Below are positions 42,948-52,407 of a stretch of 64,000 nucleotides of DNA, one piece after another. The DNA is taken from contig NZ_JAYFUM010000008.1 of the NCBI RefSeq assembly GCF_034929435.1, forward strand, positions 124,001 through 188,000, given 5' to 3'. A program made the position numbers and the translations under genes. Position 1 is the first letter of the stretch; each line of letters opens with the position of its first letter. Origin of the DNA: Arcicella rigui (GTDB lineage Bacteria; Bacteroidota; Bacteroidia; Cytophagales; Spirosomataceae). The notes beneath the pieces were generated by a model. That model saw only the letters and a program-made list of their open reading frames with translations. It was not told where the DNA came from and did no database searches.

Positions 42948-43703
42948 ATGTCAAAATTAGCTCTTATTACAGGTGCAAGCTCTGGTATCGGGAAAGCAAC
43001 CGCCGAAACCTTAGCAGACTTGGGCATCAATTTAATTTTGTGTGGCCGACGTTTAGACCGTCTTGAGGCTTTACAAGAAAGTCTTTCTTCAAAAGTACAA
43101 GTACATACCCTCACTTTTGATGTAAGAAAACTTGAAGAAGTAGAAAATGCCCTTCATTCGCTTTCGGCTGAACTTCAAAATATAGACATCCTGATTAACA
43201 ATGCTGGAAATGCACATGGCTTAGGCCCAATTCAAGATGGCTCGGTGGAAGACTGGGATGCGATGATGGACAGCAACGTAAAAGGCTTATTGTATGTCTC
43301 AAAAGTAATTATGCCTTGGATGATTGCCAAAAAACAAGGACACATCGTTAATATTAGCTCAATTGCGGGCAAAGCTACGTATCCGAATGGAAATGTTTAT
43401 TGTGCTTCCAAAGCTGCCGTAGAAGCCATCTCTGAGGGTATGCGTTTGGACTTAAACCCACATGGCATAAAAGTTACGAACGTTGCTCCGGGTGCGGTTG
43501 AAACCGAATTTTCATTAGTACGTTTTAAAGGTGACGAGCAAAGAGCAGATTCAGTTTATCAGGGTTTTCAGCCTTTAGTTGCCAAGGACATTGCCGATGT
43601 GATTGCTTTTGCCGTAAGTCGTCCTGCTCATGTAGTGATGGCAGATATTACTATTTTACCTGTGGCACAAGCTTCCGCCACCGTTATCAAACGGAATATT
43701 TAA
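42948..43703 (+). CDS. SDR family NAD(P)-dependent oxidoreductase
   Basis: 251 aa Rossmann-fold short-chain dehydrogenase. TGASSGIGKATAETLA (cofactor), NNAGNAHG, catalytic Ser in NISSIAGKA, YxxxK in YCASKAAVE and the PGAVETEFS loop. CGRRLDRLEAL after the first strand points to NADP. Resembles YdfG-type 3-hydroxy acid dehydrogenases; substrate unknown. Confidence 0.92.
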   Translation: MSKLALITGASSGIGKATAETLADLGINLILCGRRLDRLEALQESLSSKVQVHTLTFDVRKLEEVENALHSLSAELQNIDILINNAGNAHGLGPIQDGSVEDWDAMMDSNVKGLLYVSKVIMPWMIAKKQGHIVNISSIAGKATYPNGNVYCASKAAVEAISEGMRLDLNPHGIKVTNVAPGAVETEFSLVRFKGDEQRADSVYQGFQPLVAKDIADVIAFAVSRPAHVVMADITILPVAQASATVIKRNI

Positions 43704-44031
43704 GAAATTCAGTGAAGATTGGACTTATTGTATCAATTTGATTCATTCAAAATGAAAAAAAATCAATGTATATACATATATTTTCAAGTCTTATCACTTA
43801 AAATGTTTTTTCGTCACAAAACGAAAAAAAATCTATTGTATATTAATAGATAATTAATCAAAAAATACCTTACATTTGTATTAATTTTCATAGTTAAATA
43901 GGTTTAGAGGTTAAACAGATAAGGCCGGGAGTTTCTCCTGTCCTTATTTTATTTATAGCCATTCTGTTTCCAAAGGCAAAAAAAGCCCCTCAAAAACTAC
44001 TCTTTTTGGTTTTCCTAATTTGTTTCTAAAT
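43704..44031 (-). ncRNA. Leader-like RNA element, copy 4 (inverted) within the 43.7-44.0 kb gap
   Basis: On the minus strand: a hairpin ATAAGG-aca-GGAG-aaa-CTCC-cgg-CCTTAT (plus-strand 43919-43947), TTAACCTCTAAACC, TATTTAACTATG (ATG at plus 43889-43891), then a 25-codon frame and a terminator-like TTTTTTCGT hairpin at about 43806-43830. The same core as copies 1-3. The rest of the gap is AT-rich. Confidence 0.6.
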
Positions 44032-44063
44032 AAAAAAAGCCCCGATTTTGTTAAATCGAGGCT
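44032..44063 (-). terminator. metG terminator
   Basis: GCCTCGATTT/AAATCGGGGC on the minus strand, then a run of T. Confidence 0.85.
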
Positions 44064-44083
44064 CAATCAATATGGCTAAAAAA

Positions 44084-46117
44084 TTAGGCAACTGTTCCGC
44101 CATTCCAAACATTCTTGCTTGGTTGAACAAAGGCTAAAGAACCATCTTTGTCTTCTGCCATCAAAATCATTCCTTCAGATTCCATTCCCATCATTTTTCT
44201 TGGGGCAAGATTGGCTAAGAAGCTTACTTGTTGACCAATAATATTTTCAGGTTGGAAATGTTCGCCGATACCGCTCAAAATTGTTCTTTGTTTGATACCG
44301 TCTTCTATTTTCAATTTCAATAATTTTTTACTTTTGGCTACTTTCTCAGCTTCGATAATTGTACCGATACGAATATCCATTTTCGCAAAATCATCATATT
44401 GAATTTCTTCTTTTAAAGCTGGTACTTCTTTTCCTGCTAAAAGATTTTGCTGTTTAGCATCTTCTAATTTTTTTACTTGTGCCGCTACCGTAGCATCTTC
44501 TACTTTTTCAAAAAGTAATCCGATATTCGTCACGGTTTGTCCTTCTACCAACAAATCTGCACGACCAGCCTCGTTCCAAGATAAAGCTTCAATATTTAAA
44601 ATTCGACGAATTTTCTCAGCCGTGAATGGCAAGAATGGTTCAGCCAAAATAGAAAGATTTGCTGCAATCTGTAAACCGATATTCAAAATCGTTGCTGTGC
44701 GTTCTCTGTCAGTTTTGATTACTTTCCACGGCTCTGTTTCTGCCAAATACTTGTTCCCCAAACGAGCTACGTCCATCATCAAAGCCAAAGCTTCACGGAA
44801 ACGATAATTGGCGATTGAATCACCAATTTTAGCAGGCAATTCAGCCAAAGTAGCTAATACTTGTTTATCGTAATCGTTCAGTTCGCCTAATTTTGGTACT
44901 TTACTTTCAAAATTCTTTTCCGTAAGAATTACCGCACGATTGACGAAGTTTCCGAAAATGCCTACCAATTCAGAATTGTTACGCACTTGAAAATCACTCC
45001 AAGTAAAATCTGAATCTTTGGTTTCTGGTGCAGAAGCTGCCAAAACATAACGTAAAATATCTTGTTTGCCTTCAAATTCACGCAAGTACTCGTGCAACCA
45101 AACCGCCCAGTTTCTTGAAGTAGAGATTTTATCGCCTTCTAAATTCATAAACTCATTCGCAGGTACGTTATCTGCTAAAATGAATCTACCGTCGGCCATA
45201 CACATCGCAGGGAAGATCAAACAGTGAAAAACGATATTATCTTTTCCGATAAAATGTACCAAACGAGTTTCTTCATCTTTCCAGTATTTTTCCCAGTCTT
45301 CGGTCAATTCTTTGGTCATAGAAATATAACCGATTGGAGCGTCGAACCAAACATACATTACTTTTCCTTCGGTATCTGGCAAAGGAACTTTGATTCCCCA
45401 ATCCAAATCACGAGTCATTGCACGTGGTTTTAGTCCGTCGTTTAGCCAAGATTTTACTTGTCCCATCACGTTAGTTTTCCATTCTGGGTGGCTTTCAATG
45501 TATTTTTCCAAAGCTGGCTGCATTTTATCCAAAGGCAAGTACCAGTTTTTGGTTGCTTTCATTACAGGTTTTTCGCCACTCAAAGCCGAACGAGGGTTGA
45601 TTAATTCCGTTGGTGAAAGGGTTGAACCACAACGCTCGCATTGGTCGCCATAGGCTGATTCATTGCCACATTTCGGACAAGTACCAATGATATAACGGTC
45701 AGCTAAGAAAGTCTGAGCCTTTTCGTCATAATACTGCTCAGTAGTTTCTTCTACAAATTGACCTTTGTCGTAGATATTTTTGAAAATATCCTGTGACATA
45801 TCGTGGTGAACTTTGTTAGAAGTTCTTGAATAAATATCAAAGGAAATCCCAAATTCTTCAAATGAGTCTTTGATAATCGTATAATACTTATCCACTACCT
45901 CCTGAGGCGTTACTCCTTCTTTTTTGGCTTTAATAGTAATCGGTACGCCATGTTCGTCTGTTCCAGAAATAAACTTTACGTCTTGTCCAGTAGCACGCAA
46001 ATAACGCACATAAATATCTGCTGGCAGATAACAGCCTGCAATATGTCCGATATGAATGGGGCCGTTGGCATAAATCAACGCTGCCGTAACGGTGGTTCTT
46101 TTGAATGGTTTGCTCAT
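44084..46117 (-). CDS. metG: Methionyl-tRNA synthetase
   Basis: 677 aa. HIGH motif PIHIGHIAG near residue 16, zinc knuckle with CPKCGNESAYGDQCERCG near 145-165, KMSKS motif as DKISTSRNW near 335, anticodon-binding domain and a C-terminal tRNA-binding domain (DIRIGTIIEAEKV, about 575-677) that dimerises. It charges initiator and elongator tRNA-Met. Normal length for the dimeric class. Confidence 0.97.
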   Translation of the reverse strand: MSKPFKRTTVTAALIYANGPIHIGHIAGCYLPADIYVRYLRATGQDVKFISGTDEHGVPITIKAKKEGVTPQEVVDKYYTIIKDSFEEFGISFDIYSRTSNKVHHDMSQDIFKNIYDKGQFVEETTEQYYDEKAQTFLADRYIIGTCPKCGNESAYGDQCERCGSTLSPTELINPRSALSGEKPVMKATKNWYLPLDKMQPALEKYIESHPEWKTNVMGQVKSWLNDGLKPRAMTRDLDWGIKVPLPDTEGKVMYVWFDAPIGYISMTKELTEDWEKYWKDEETRLVHFIGKDNIVFHCLIFPAMCMADGRFILADNVPANEFMNLEGDKISTSRNWAVWLHEYLREFEGKQDILRYVLAASAPETKDSDFTWSDFQVRNNSELVGIFGNFVNRAVILTEKNFESKVPKLGELNDYDKQVLATLAELPAKIGDSIANYRFREALALMMDVARLGNKYLAETEPWKVIKTDRERTATILNIGLQIAANLSILAEPFLPFTAEKIRRILNIEALSWNEAGRADLLVEGQTVTNIGLLFEKVEDATVAAQVKKLEDAKQQNLLAGKEVPALKEEIQYDDFAKMDIRIGTIIEAEKVAKSKKLLKLKIEDGIKQRTILSGIGEHFQPENIIGQQVSFLANLAPRKMMGMESEGMILMAEDKDGSLAFVQPSKNVWNGGTVA

Positions 46118-46466
46118 AAAATTTGTATCGTTTGAACGAAAACGTTCATTGATGTTTCATTGTCTCTGCTGAAACTTATATTAAATACCAACAAGTCCAC
46201 AAAGTTATAAAAATAGGTCGGATTTTGGCTATTGGTTTTCAGTCTTCGGCTATCGGGTTTCGGATTTCAGGAAATATATTTATAGTTTGCCTGATTTATT
46301 TTTGATAAATCAATACACAAAAAACCGACTGCCAAAAGCTCATAGCTATTAACAGTCGGTTTGGTTGTATAAAAATCAAAGCTTAAAGTCTAAAAGATGA
46401 CTTCCGAAATCCAATGCCCAAAAGCTGAAATCCGACATCCGAAACCCGATGTCCGAAATCCAAAAG
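46118..46466. repeat. Two-armed word repeat (TCGGATTTC) with terminator at 46322-46362
   Basis: GTCGGATTTTGGC-type words (46217-46271) face inverted TCCGAAATCC words (46401-46468); the arms pair imperfectly. Between them AAACCGACTG/CAGTCGGTTT (46322-46331, 46353-46362) with a minus-strand T-run is a normal terminator for the GH20 gene. Confidence 0.65.
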
Positions 46467-48077
46467 CTATTTCGCACTCAAAAAGCTCTTCGCATAATTT
46501 ACTTTCAAGTTTCCTAAACGTTCAATATGTACTTTCAAACGTTTGGTGAAATCTTCATAATTTCTTGCCGAAACTGGCGACCAAGCTACTTCTGCCACTG
46601 CACAAGCTCTTGGGTAAACCATATACTCTACGTAATCGGTAGTTTTCATATATTCCGTCCAAACGTTTGCTTGAAGTCCAAGAATAAATTTCTTTTGCTC
46701 GGCTGTTAATTCTTTTGGAGCAGGCTCGTAGCTATAAACTTTGTCTAAAGGTAAAAATCCGCCAATCGCCAAAGGTTCAGTTTTTGGGTCAGCTTGGTAA
46801 TGGTCTAAGTACAAATGTGAACCCGGTGTCATAATTACATCATGTCCTTCTTTGGCAGCGGCAATTCCACCTTCTTCGCCTCTCCACGACATTACTGTTG
46901 CGTTTGGCGATAAACCACCTTCCAAGATTTCATCCCAACCAATCATTTTTCTACCTTTTGAAGTAATAAATTTATCAATTCTACGGATGAAATAACTTTG
47001 TAATTCATGCTCATCTTTCAAGCCTTCACGCTTCATTAAATCCTGACAAAAACGACTTGATTTCCATTGAGTTTTAGGACATTCGTCACCACCAATATGA
47101 ATGTACTGACCCGGAAATAAATCCATCACTTCTGTTAATACATTTTCTAAGAAGGTAAAAGTTTCTTCTCTCGGAGCAAAAACATCATCAGAAACACCCC
47201 AAGTAGTATAAACTTCATAAATTTTATCTGGATTACAGCCTAATTCTGGATAAGCCGCCAAAGCCGCTTGTGCGTGACCGGGCATTTCAATTTCTGGAAC
47301 AATCGTCACAAATTTCTTTTTCGCATACGCCACTACTTCTTTTACTTCTTCTTGTGTATAGAAACCACCGTAAGGTTTTCCATCGTATTTACCAGAACCG
47401 TAATGTCCGACTAAAGTTTGTTTTCTTACCGAACCAACTTCTGTTAATTTTGGATATTTTTTGATTTCAATTCTCCAACCTTGGTCTTCTGTTAAATGCC
47501 AGTGAAAAGTATTGAATTTGTGCAAAGCAATTAAATCAATGTATTTTTTCACAAAAGAAACAGGAAAGAAATGACGACCAACGTCTAAATGCAAACCACG
47601 ATACACATAACGTGGAGCGTCTTCAATTGTACAATTTGGCACTGATAATTTCAAGCCTTCAACTTTTACATCACTGAATACTTGTGTTGGCAATAATTGT
47701 AACAAAGTTTGTACGCCATAAAACGCACCTTTTGGAGTTTTGGCTGCGATTACTACTTGTTTTGAGCTTGCTTTTAAAGTATAAGCTTCGTCGCCCAATG
47801 TTTCATTTTTTACAAACTGAATAGAAGAACTCGCTAAACCTTTTTCTTTGATACTTACTTTTTTACTTGAACCACTTACTACGTTCAATTGCTCGTTCAA
47901 AAAGTTAGCGACATCTTTGAATTCAGTAGTTGAAACGATGGCTGTACTTTTGCCAATGACAAATTCACCCGATTGCGGGATAAGCTTTTGAGGAACTGGA
48001 ATAATATTATACTGATTCTGACTAAAAGCCGTCAGTGAACCAATCAGTAGCGATAAACAAACAAAGAGTTTTTTCAT
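46467..48077 (-). CDS. Beta-N-acetylhexosaminidase (GH20)
   Basis: 536 aa with signal peptide (MKKLFVCLSLLIGSLTAFSQ). An N-terminal GH20b-like domain (about 25-145) is followed by the TIM barrel with FHWHLTEDQGWR, the catalytic Asp-Glu pair in HIGGDECPKTQWK and WEEILEGG-like MIGWDEILEGG. It releases terminal N-acetylhexosamines from chitin-type or peptidoglycan glycans in the periplasm. Standalone with its own terminator. Confidence 0.95.
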   Translation of the reverse strand: MKKLFVCLSLLIGSLTAFSQNQYNIIPVPQKLIPQSGEFVIGKSTAIVSTTEFKDVANFLNEQLNVVSGSSKKVSIKEKGLASSSIQFVKNETLGDEAYTLKASSKQVVIAAKTPKGAFYGVQTLLQLLPTQVFSDVKVEGLKLSVPNCTIEDAPRYVYRGLHLDVGRHFFPVSFVKKYIDLIALHKFNTFHWHLTEDQGWRIEIKKYPKLTEVGSVRKQTLVGHYGSGKYDGKPYGGFYTQEEVKEVVAYAKKKFVTIVPEIEMPGHAQAALAAYPELGCNPDKIYEVYTTWGVSDDVFAPREETFTFLENVLTEVMDLFPGQYIHIGGDECPKTQWKSSRFCQDLMKREGLKDEHELQSYFIRRIDKFITSKGRKMIGWDEILEGGLSPNATVMSWRGEEGGIAAAKEGHDVIMTPGSHLYLDHYQADPKTEPLAIGGFLPLDKVYSYEPAPKELTAEQKKFILGLQANVWTEYMKTTDYVEYMVYPRACAVAEVAWSPVSARNYEDFTKRLKVHIERLGNLKVNYAKSFLSAK

Positions 48078-48295
48078 GGTTGAATTTTGGAAAATAGTAA
48101 AGTATTACAGGCATCTAAATTAAGGTAAAAAAAGTTAATCGTAAAATTTCTTATAGGGTAACAGATAAATTATTTTTTAACATATGCAATATATTTCCGA
48201 ATTAACTGTAAAAAATTGAAAATTGTATTTTTAATAAAAAATCATCTTTTCAATTTTAATCATTATCCAAAAGCTTGAATTGCTTAAATTTGGGC

Positions 48296-48661
48296 ATGAA
48301 AACTATCACAACACTCCTCCAAAACATTATTCCAGCCATTTTCTGGACAATACTTATTTTCGTGCTTTGTACCATTCCGAGTGAACACATTCCACAAGGA
48401 GAAAAACTCAACGACAAAGCCAATCATTTTATCGCTTTTGCAGGCTTTTCATTCTTTTGGTTATTTCATACCCGAAAAGTATGGCTAATTCTGCTTCTGG
48501 GCATACTTTATGGTATTGCCATTGAATTTTGGCAAGGCATTTTGCCCGAGGATTTCCATAGAAGTTTTGATTGGTACGATGCCGTAGCGGATAGCATTGG
48601 CGGTTTTATTGGCTTCCTGATTTGGTGGCTTTTTGATAAAATTGCTCAGTTTTTTAAATAA
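48296..48661 (+). CDS. VanZ-family membrane protein
   Basis: 121 aa from ATG 48296 with four hydrophobic segments. CTIPSEHIP in the first loop, DKANHFIAFAGFSFFW, a GIAIEFWQGILP segment and SFDWYDAVADSIGGFIGFLI match the VanZ pattern. Bacterial VanZ-like proteins are of uncertain function (teicoplanin resistance or envelope). TAAATTTG at 48285 may be its -7 element, implying a very short leader or a start downstream. Confidence 0.85.
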   Translation: MKTITTLLQNIIPAIFWTILIFVLCTIPSEHIPQGEKLNDKANHFIAFAGFSFFWLFHTRKVWLILLLGILYGIAIEFWQGILPEDFHRSFDWYDAVADSIGGFIGFLIWWLFDKIAQFFK

Positions 48662-48750
48662 GATTTCTATTCAAATCACTGCAAAAGCCTTCATTGTTGT
48701 TTGTTTATTTTTCATTTTTCCTTAAATTGAAAAATCAAACAAACAACATT

Positions 48751-49263
48751 ATGAAAAATATAATCCTTATCATCAGCGTATTTTTAAGCTTCAACAGCTT
48801 TGCACAAAGCCCTGAAGAACAATTGACTAAATTGGGCATTGTTTTGCCAGAAGTAGCTCCACCCGTGGCGAGTTACGTCAATGTAGTTCGTACAGGTAAT
48901 TTACTTTTTCTGGCAGGAAAAGGCCCAGTCAAAAAAGATGGCGAGTACATCAAAGGAAAATTAGGCAAAGATTTAAGCGTTGAAGAAGGAGCTAAAGCCG
49001 CAGAACTAACGGCAACGCATCATTTAGCAATCTTGAAAGCTTATCTTGGCGATTTGAGCAAAGTAAAAAGAATTGTAAAAATCAATGGATTTGTGAATAG
49101 TGAAGCCGATTTTTATGAGCAACCCAAAGTAATAAATGGTGCTTCAAACCTGATGGTACAGGTTTTTGGAGAAAAAGGTAAACACGCAAGAACATCCATT
49201 GGCGTAAATACTTTGCCGATGAATATGGCAGTAGAAATCGAGATGATTGTAGAAGTAGAGTAA
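48751..49263 (+). CDS. RidA-family protein with signal peptide
   Basis: 170 aa from ATG 48751. A signal peptide (MKNIILIISVFLSFNSFAQ) precedes a RidA (YjgF) domain: VASYVNVVRTGNLLFLAGKG, LTATHHLAILKAYLGDLSKVKRIVKINGFV, ARTSIGVNTLPMNMAVEIEMIVEV. RidA deaminates reactive enamines in the cytoplasm; this one is predicted periplasmic and probably has another role. The usual Arg is in ARTSIG. Confidence 0.9.
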   Translation: MKNIILIISVFLSFNSFAQSPEEQLTKLGIVLPEVAPPVASYVNVVRTGNLLFLAGKGPVKKDGEYIKGKLGKDLSVEEGAKAAELTATHHLAILKAYLGDLSKVKRIVKINGFVNSEADFYEQPKVINGASNLMVQVFGEKGKHARTSIGVNTLPMNMAVEIEMIVEVE

Positions 49264-49265
49264 AT

Positions 49266-49312
49266 TTTTGGTTTTTGTTAGCAAAATCAAATTTTGCTAA
49301 CAAAAACCAAAA
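49266..49312. terminator. Bidirectional terminator of 22-bp perfect stem
   Basis: The 22-base arm 49266-49287 and its exact reverse complement 49291-49312 enclose a 3-nt loop, between the convergent RidA and GH35 genes. Confidence 0.9.
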
Positions 49313-49317
49313 TAAGA

Positions 49318-51192
49318 TTATTTCAAGATGGGTTCTGCTAAAGTCGGAATTTCAGCTTGTGTTTTTTCATTTAATTGTTCAAAAACAACAATTTCATTTT
49401 TCCCTTTCTTCAAAAATGCACTTGGCAAATACAAGGTTTGTTGCGGACCAACTTTCCAATATCGTCCTAAGTTCTGACCATTCACAAATACAATTCCTTT
49501 TCCCCAAGTACGCATATCCAAGAACACATCTCCGAGTTGTTTTACTTCAAAAGTTCCTCCATAAATAGCTGGTCTGGCTTCTTTGGCAAGTGATGAGTTT
49601 TCTTTTAGCGTCGGCATAGTCGCAAAAGGGAATTGATACATCGCCCAGTTGCCTTTTAGCGGAATATCATTAATTTTTGGTGAAGTAATTAAGCCTTTTT
49701 CATTATGCACGATTTCTGCACCATAATTAATTCTACCCATATTTTCTACCAAAATTTCCAAAGTACCATTAAAAGGAATATCAATATCCAAAGAGTATTG
49801 CTTATCCATTCGGCTGAGTTCTCCTTTCTTTTTGCCATTCACATAAACCACGGCAAAGTCTCTCAAACCGTTCAAAGTCAACTTTCCTTGAATCGGTTGC
49901 GTAAACTTTTTACTATACAAAACATACCCAAATCCTTGATTGAGTTTTTCAAAAGAAAGTACTGAATCAGATTTTATTGGCGTTAAACTATTTTTTAAGG
50001 TCAATAAATCCACGGATTTTGTCAATTGAATTTTGCCTAAATTAACCACTGGCAATGGTTTAGGAATTTCAGGAATTGGATAATTCACATATTTTTTCAT
50101 CAATTCACGAATTGCCAAGTACTTAGGCGTAGCCCAACCTGCTTCACTTACGGGAGCGTCGTAGTCGTAAGTAGTAAGGTCTGGCTGAATGTCATGTTCT
50201 TCATTATAATTTGCTCCAGCCGTAAAACCGAAATTTGTTCCGCCATGAGCCATGTAAATATTAAAATTTACTCCATTTTTCAAATAGGTTTCCAATTGTT
50301 TCACTACTTCTTCGCTTGATACATTTGGAAAAGGCTCTCCCCAGTGATGCAACCAGCCGGGATAATACTCTGCCACCATGTATGGCCCTTGATTTTGGTG
50401 ATACTTATTGACGGCATTTTTCAAATTCACTACATCGCCTTCGCCATTGGCTGTTGGTAAAACGCCTTCCAAAGAACCGCCATCAAAAAGCCAAGAACCA
50501 TCAGAAGTAAACAATGGTACATCAAAACCTTCATCCAAAAGCATTTGTTTGATAGCCAAATTATATTTTTTATGTAGTTCAAGTGGAATGTCTTTTCTTT
50601 GAGCTACATAAGAACCAAATTCATTTTCAGCCTGCACCATAATAATTGGTCCGCCTTTGCTTACTTGTAAATTTTTTACTTGCGAAGCCAACTGATGAAT
50701 ATATACTTGGCAAGAATCTAAAAAAGCTTTGTTATAAGTACGAATTTCTAAGGCTGGATTTTGTTGCAACCACCACGGATAACCGCCAAATTCCCATTCT
50801 GCACAAGCATAAGGGCCGGGTCTGAGTATTACAAACATTCCTTCTTCTTGAGCAATGCGTAGAAATTCAGGCAGATTTCGGCTTTCGCTTTTGAAATCCC
50901 ACACGCCCGGAGCAGTATTATGGTAATTCCAAAAAACATAGGTGGCTACGGTGTTTAATCCCATTGCCTTCAACATTTGTAAACGATGTCGCCAATAAGT
51001 TTTAGGAATTCGGGCAAAGTGCATTTCGCCAGCGTGAATTTGCGTGGCTTTTCCATCATACAAAAAAGCTCCGTCTTTGATTTGAAAACTATGTTTTTGC
51101 TGGGCAAAAGACAAAAAATGTAAGCCAAATAAGAGTAAACAAGCTATTACACTTACTTTAATTTGGCTTTTAAAAATTGATAAATTCATCAT
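49318..51192 (-). CDS. Beta-galactosidase (GH35)
   Basis: 624 aa with signal peptide (ACLLLFGLHFLSFAQ). The TIM barrel has GPYACAEWEFGGYPWW, the acid/base Glu in VQAENEFGSY and the nucleophile Glu in VAEYYPGWLHHWGEP; C-terminal beta domains (about 400-615) end with NIYMAHGGTNFGF upstream and FLDMRTWGKGIVFVNGQNLGRYW. It releases beta-galactose from polysaccharides in the periplasm. Next to an esterase and GH20. Confidence 0.94.
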   Translation of the reverse strand: MMNLSIFKSQIKVSVIACLLLFGLHFLSFAQQKHSFQIKDGAFLYDGKATQIHAGEMHFARIPKTYWRHRLQMLKAMGLNTVATYVFWNYHNTAPGVWDFKSESRNLPEFLRIAQEEGMFVILRPGPYACAEWEFGGYPWWLQQNPALEIRTYNKAFLDSCQVYIHQLASQVKNLQVSKGGPIIMVQAENEFGSYVAQRKDIPLELHKKYNLAIKQMLLDEGFDVPLFTSDGSWLFDGGSLEGVLPTANGEGDVVNLKNAVNKYHQNQGPYMVAEYYPGWLHHWGEPFPNVSSEEVVKQLETYLKNGVNFNIYMAHGGTNFGFTAGANYNEEHDIQPDLTTYDYDAPVSEAGWATPKYLAIRELMKKYVNYPIPEIPKPLPVVNLGKIQLTKSVDLLTLKNSLTPIKSDSVLSFEKLNQGFGYVLYSKKFTQPIQGKLTLNGLRDFAVVYVNGKKKGELSRMDKQYSLDIDIPFNGTLEILVENMGRINYGAEIVHNEKGLITSPKINDIPLKGNWAMYQFPFATMPTLKENSSLAKEARPAIYGGTFEVKQLGDVFLDMRTWGKGIVFVNGQNLGRYWKVGPQQTLYLPSAFLKKGKNEIVVFEQLNEKTQAEIPTLAEPILK

Positions 51193-51315
51193 AACTCATT
51201 GAAATTTTATTCGATTGTGTAATTAATTACTGTTTTATAGAAAATTTTCTCACACATTCATAAGGAACAGTTTAGCTTTAAGTACCCTTTGTAGCTAATG
51301 ATTTTAAAAAAATAC

Positions 51316-51356
51316 ATAAAAAAACCGTGAGCTTGACAAAATCTCAAGGCTCACGG
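51316..51356 (-). terminator. Terminator-like hairpin between GH35 and esterase genes
   Basis: CCGTGAGC/GCTCACGG (51325-51332, 51349-51356) with a minus-strand T-run; it would end the esterase transcript. 51363-51410 is one arm of a word repeat. Confidence 0.75.
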
Positions 51357-51442
51357 CTCAATGTAAATAAGTATGAATGCTGAATTGTGAGTGCTGATTT
51401 ATAATTAAACACTTACTATTCTGTTTTATATTTAGCAAAAAA

Positions 51443-52357
51443 TTACTTAGTCAATAATCCCAAAGAATCCATCCAATTCTTTACGTTATCCATCCATTTT
51501 TCTTTAGTGGTTTTATTGTTCAAACCAAAACCATGTCCTCCTTTTGGATAAATCACCAATTCGGCAAGAACACCATTCTTTTGTAAGGCTTCATAAAAAA
51601 CTAATGAATTTTTTACGGGTACAGCCATGTCGTCGCCTGCATGTACCAAAAATGTTGGCGGTGTTTCTTTAGTAACGTGCAATTCATTTGAATACTCATC
51701 AATCAAAGCTTGGTCTGGATTTTTGCCAACCAATTTTTCTCTTGAACCAGCATGACCAAATTCTTTAAAAGTAATTACTGGATAACCCAAAATCATAAAA
51801 TCAGGACGAACCGAAATTTCACTTGCCAACTCCCCTACTTGTTTGTCAAAGTGCGTTCCCGTTGTAGCCGCCAAATGTCCGCCCGCCGAAAAGCCCATGA
51901 TACCAATTTTGTTGGGATTAATTCCGTACTTAATAGCATCTTTTCTTACACTTCTAATGGCTTGTTGGGCATCTTGCAAAGGTGCAATCGTTTTGTCTAT
52001 TTGAGCATTGTCGTTTGGTAAACGATACTTCAAAACAAAAGCCGTAACGCCCATATCATTCAGTACTTTTGCCACATCCGAACCTTCGTGACTTGCTGCC
52101 AAAATCGTATAACCGCCGCCCGGAAAAATAATTACTGCTGTACCATTAGCTTTTGCAGGATTCGCAGGATACACCGTTAGCGTAGGAACTGTTACTTCTG
52201 AAATTCGTAAAATACCGTTGGCATCCGTCACAGATTTTTGGGTATTCGGTACTTGTTTGGCGTTAGGAACGCCATTGGGGTATAAAGGCGATTCTTGTTG
52301 AGCCTGAGCAAAATTCATAGTGGCTAACATAGTTAAGGTTAAAAATAGCTTTTTCAT
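51443..52357 (-). CDS. Alpha/beta hydrolase (acetyl-xylan esterase-like)
   Basis: 304 aa with signal peptide (TMLATMNFAQA). Oxyanion motif VIIFPGGGYTILA, nucleophile Ser in GFSAGGHLA, Asp in VHAGDDMAVPV and His in KGGHGFGL are intact. Bacteroidota relatives deacetylate xylan or other acylated glycans in the periplasm; substrate unproven. Confidence 0.9.
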   Translation of the reverse strand: MKKLFLTLTMLATMNFAQAQQESPLYPNGVPNAKQVPNTQKSVTDANGILRISEVTVPTLTVYPANPAKANGTAVIIFPGGGYTILAASHEGSDVAKVLNDMGVTAFVLKYRLPNDNAQIDKTIAPLQDAQQAIRSVRKDAIKYGINPNKIGIMGFSAGGHLAATTGTHFDKQVGELASEISVRPDFMILGYPVITFKEFGHAGSREKLVGKNPDQALIDEYSNELHVTKETPPTFLVHAGDDMAVPVKNSLVFYEALQKNGVLAELVIYPKGGHGFGLNNKTTKEKWMDNVKNWMDSLGLLTK

Positions 52358-52407
52358 GTAATTGGTTTTGAAAGAAATGATTGTTTAATATTAATGAATT
52401 TACCTTC

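Noticed and set aside
51216..51258. Seventh copy of the regulon element before GH35 (TGTGTAATTAATTA ... CACACATT with the right 31-bp spacing).
   Set aside because: The repeats match poorly, the TGGAA word is absent, and the -7 position would fall on the start codon. Probably chance.
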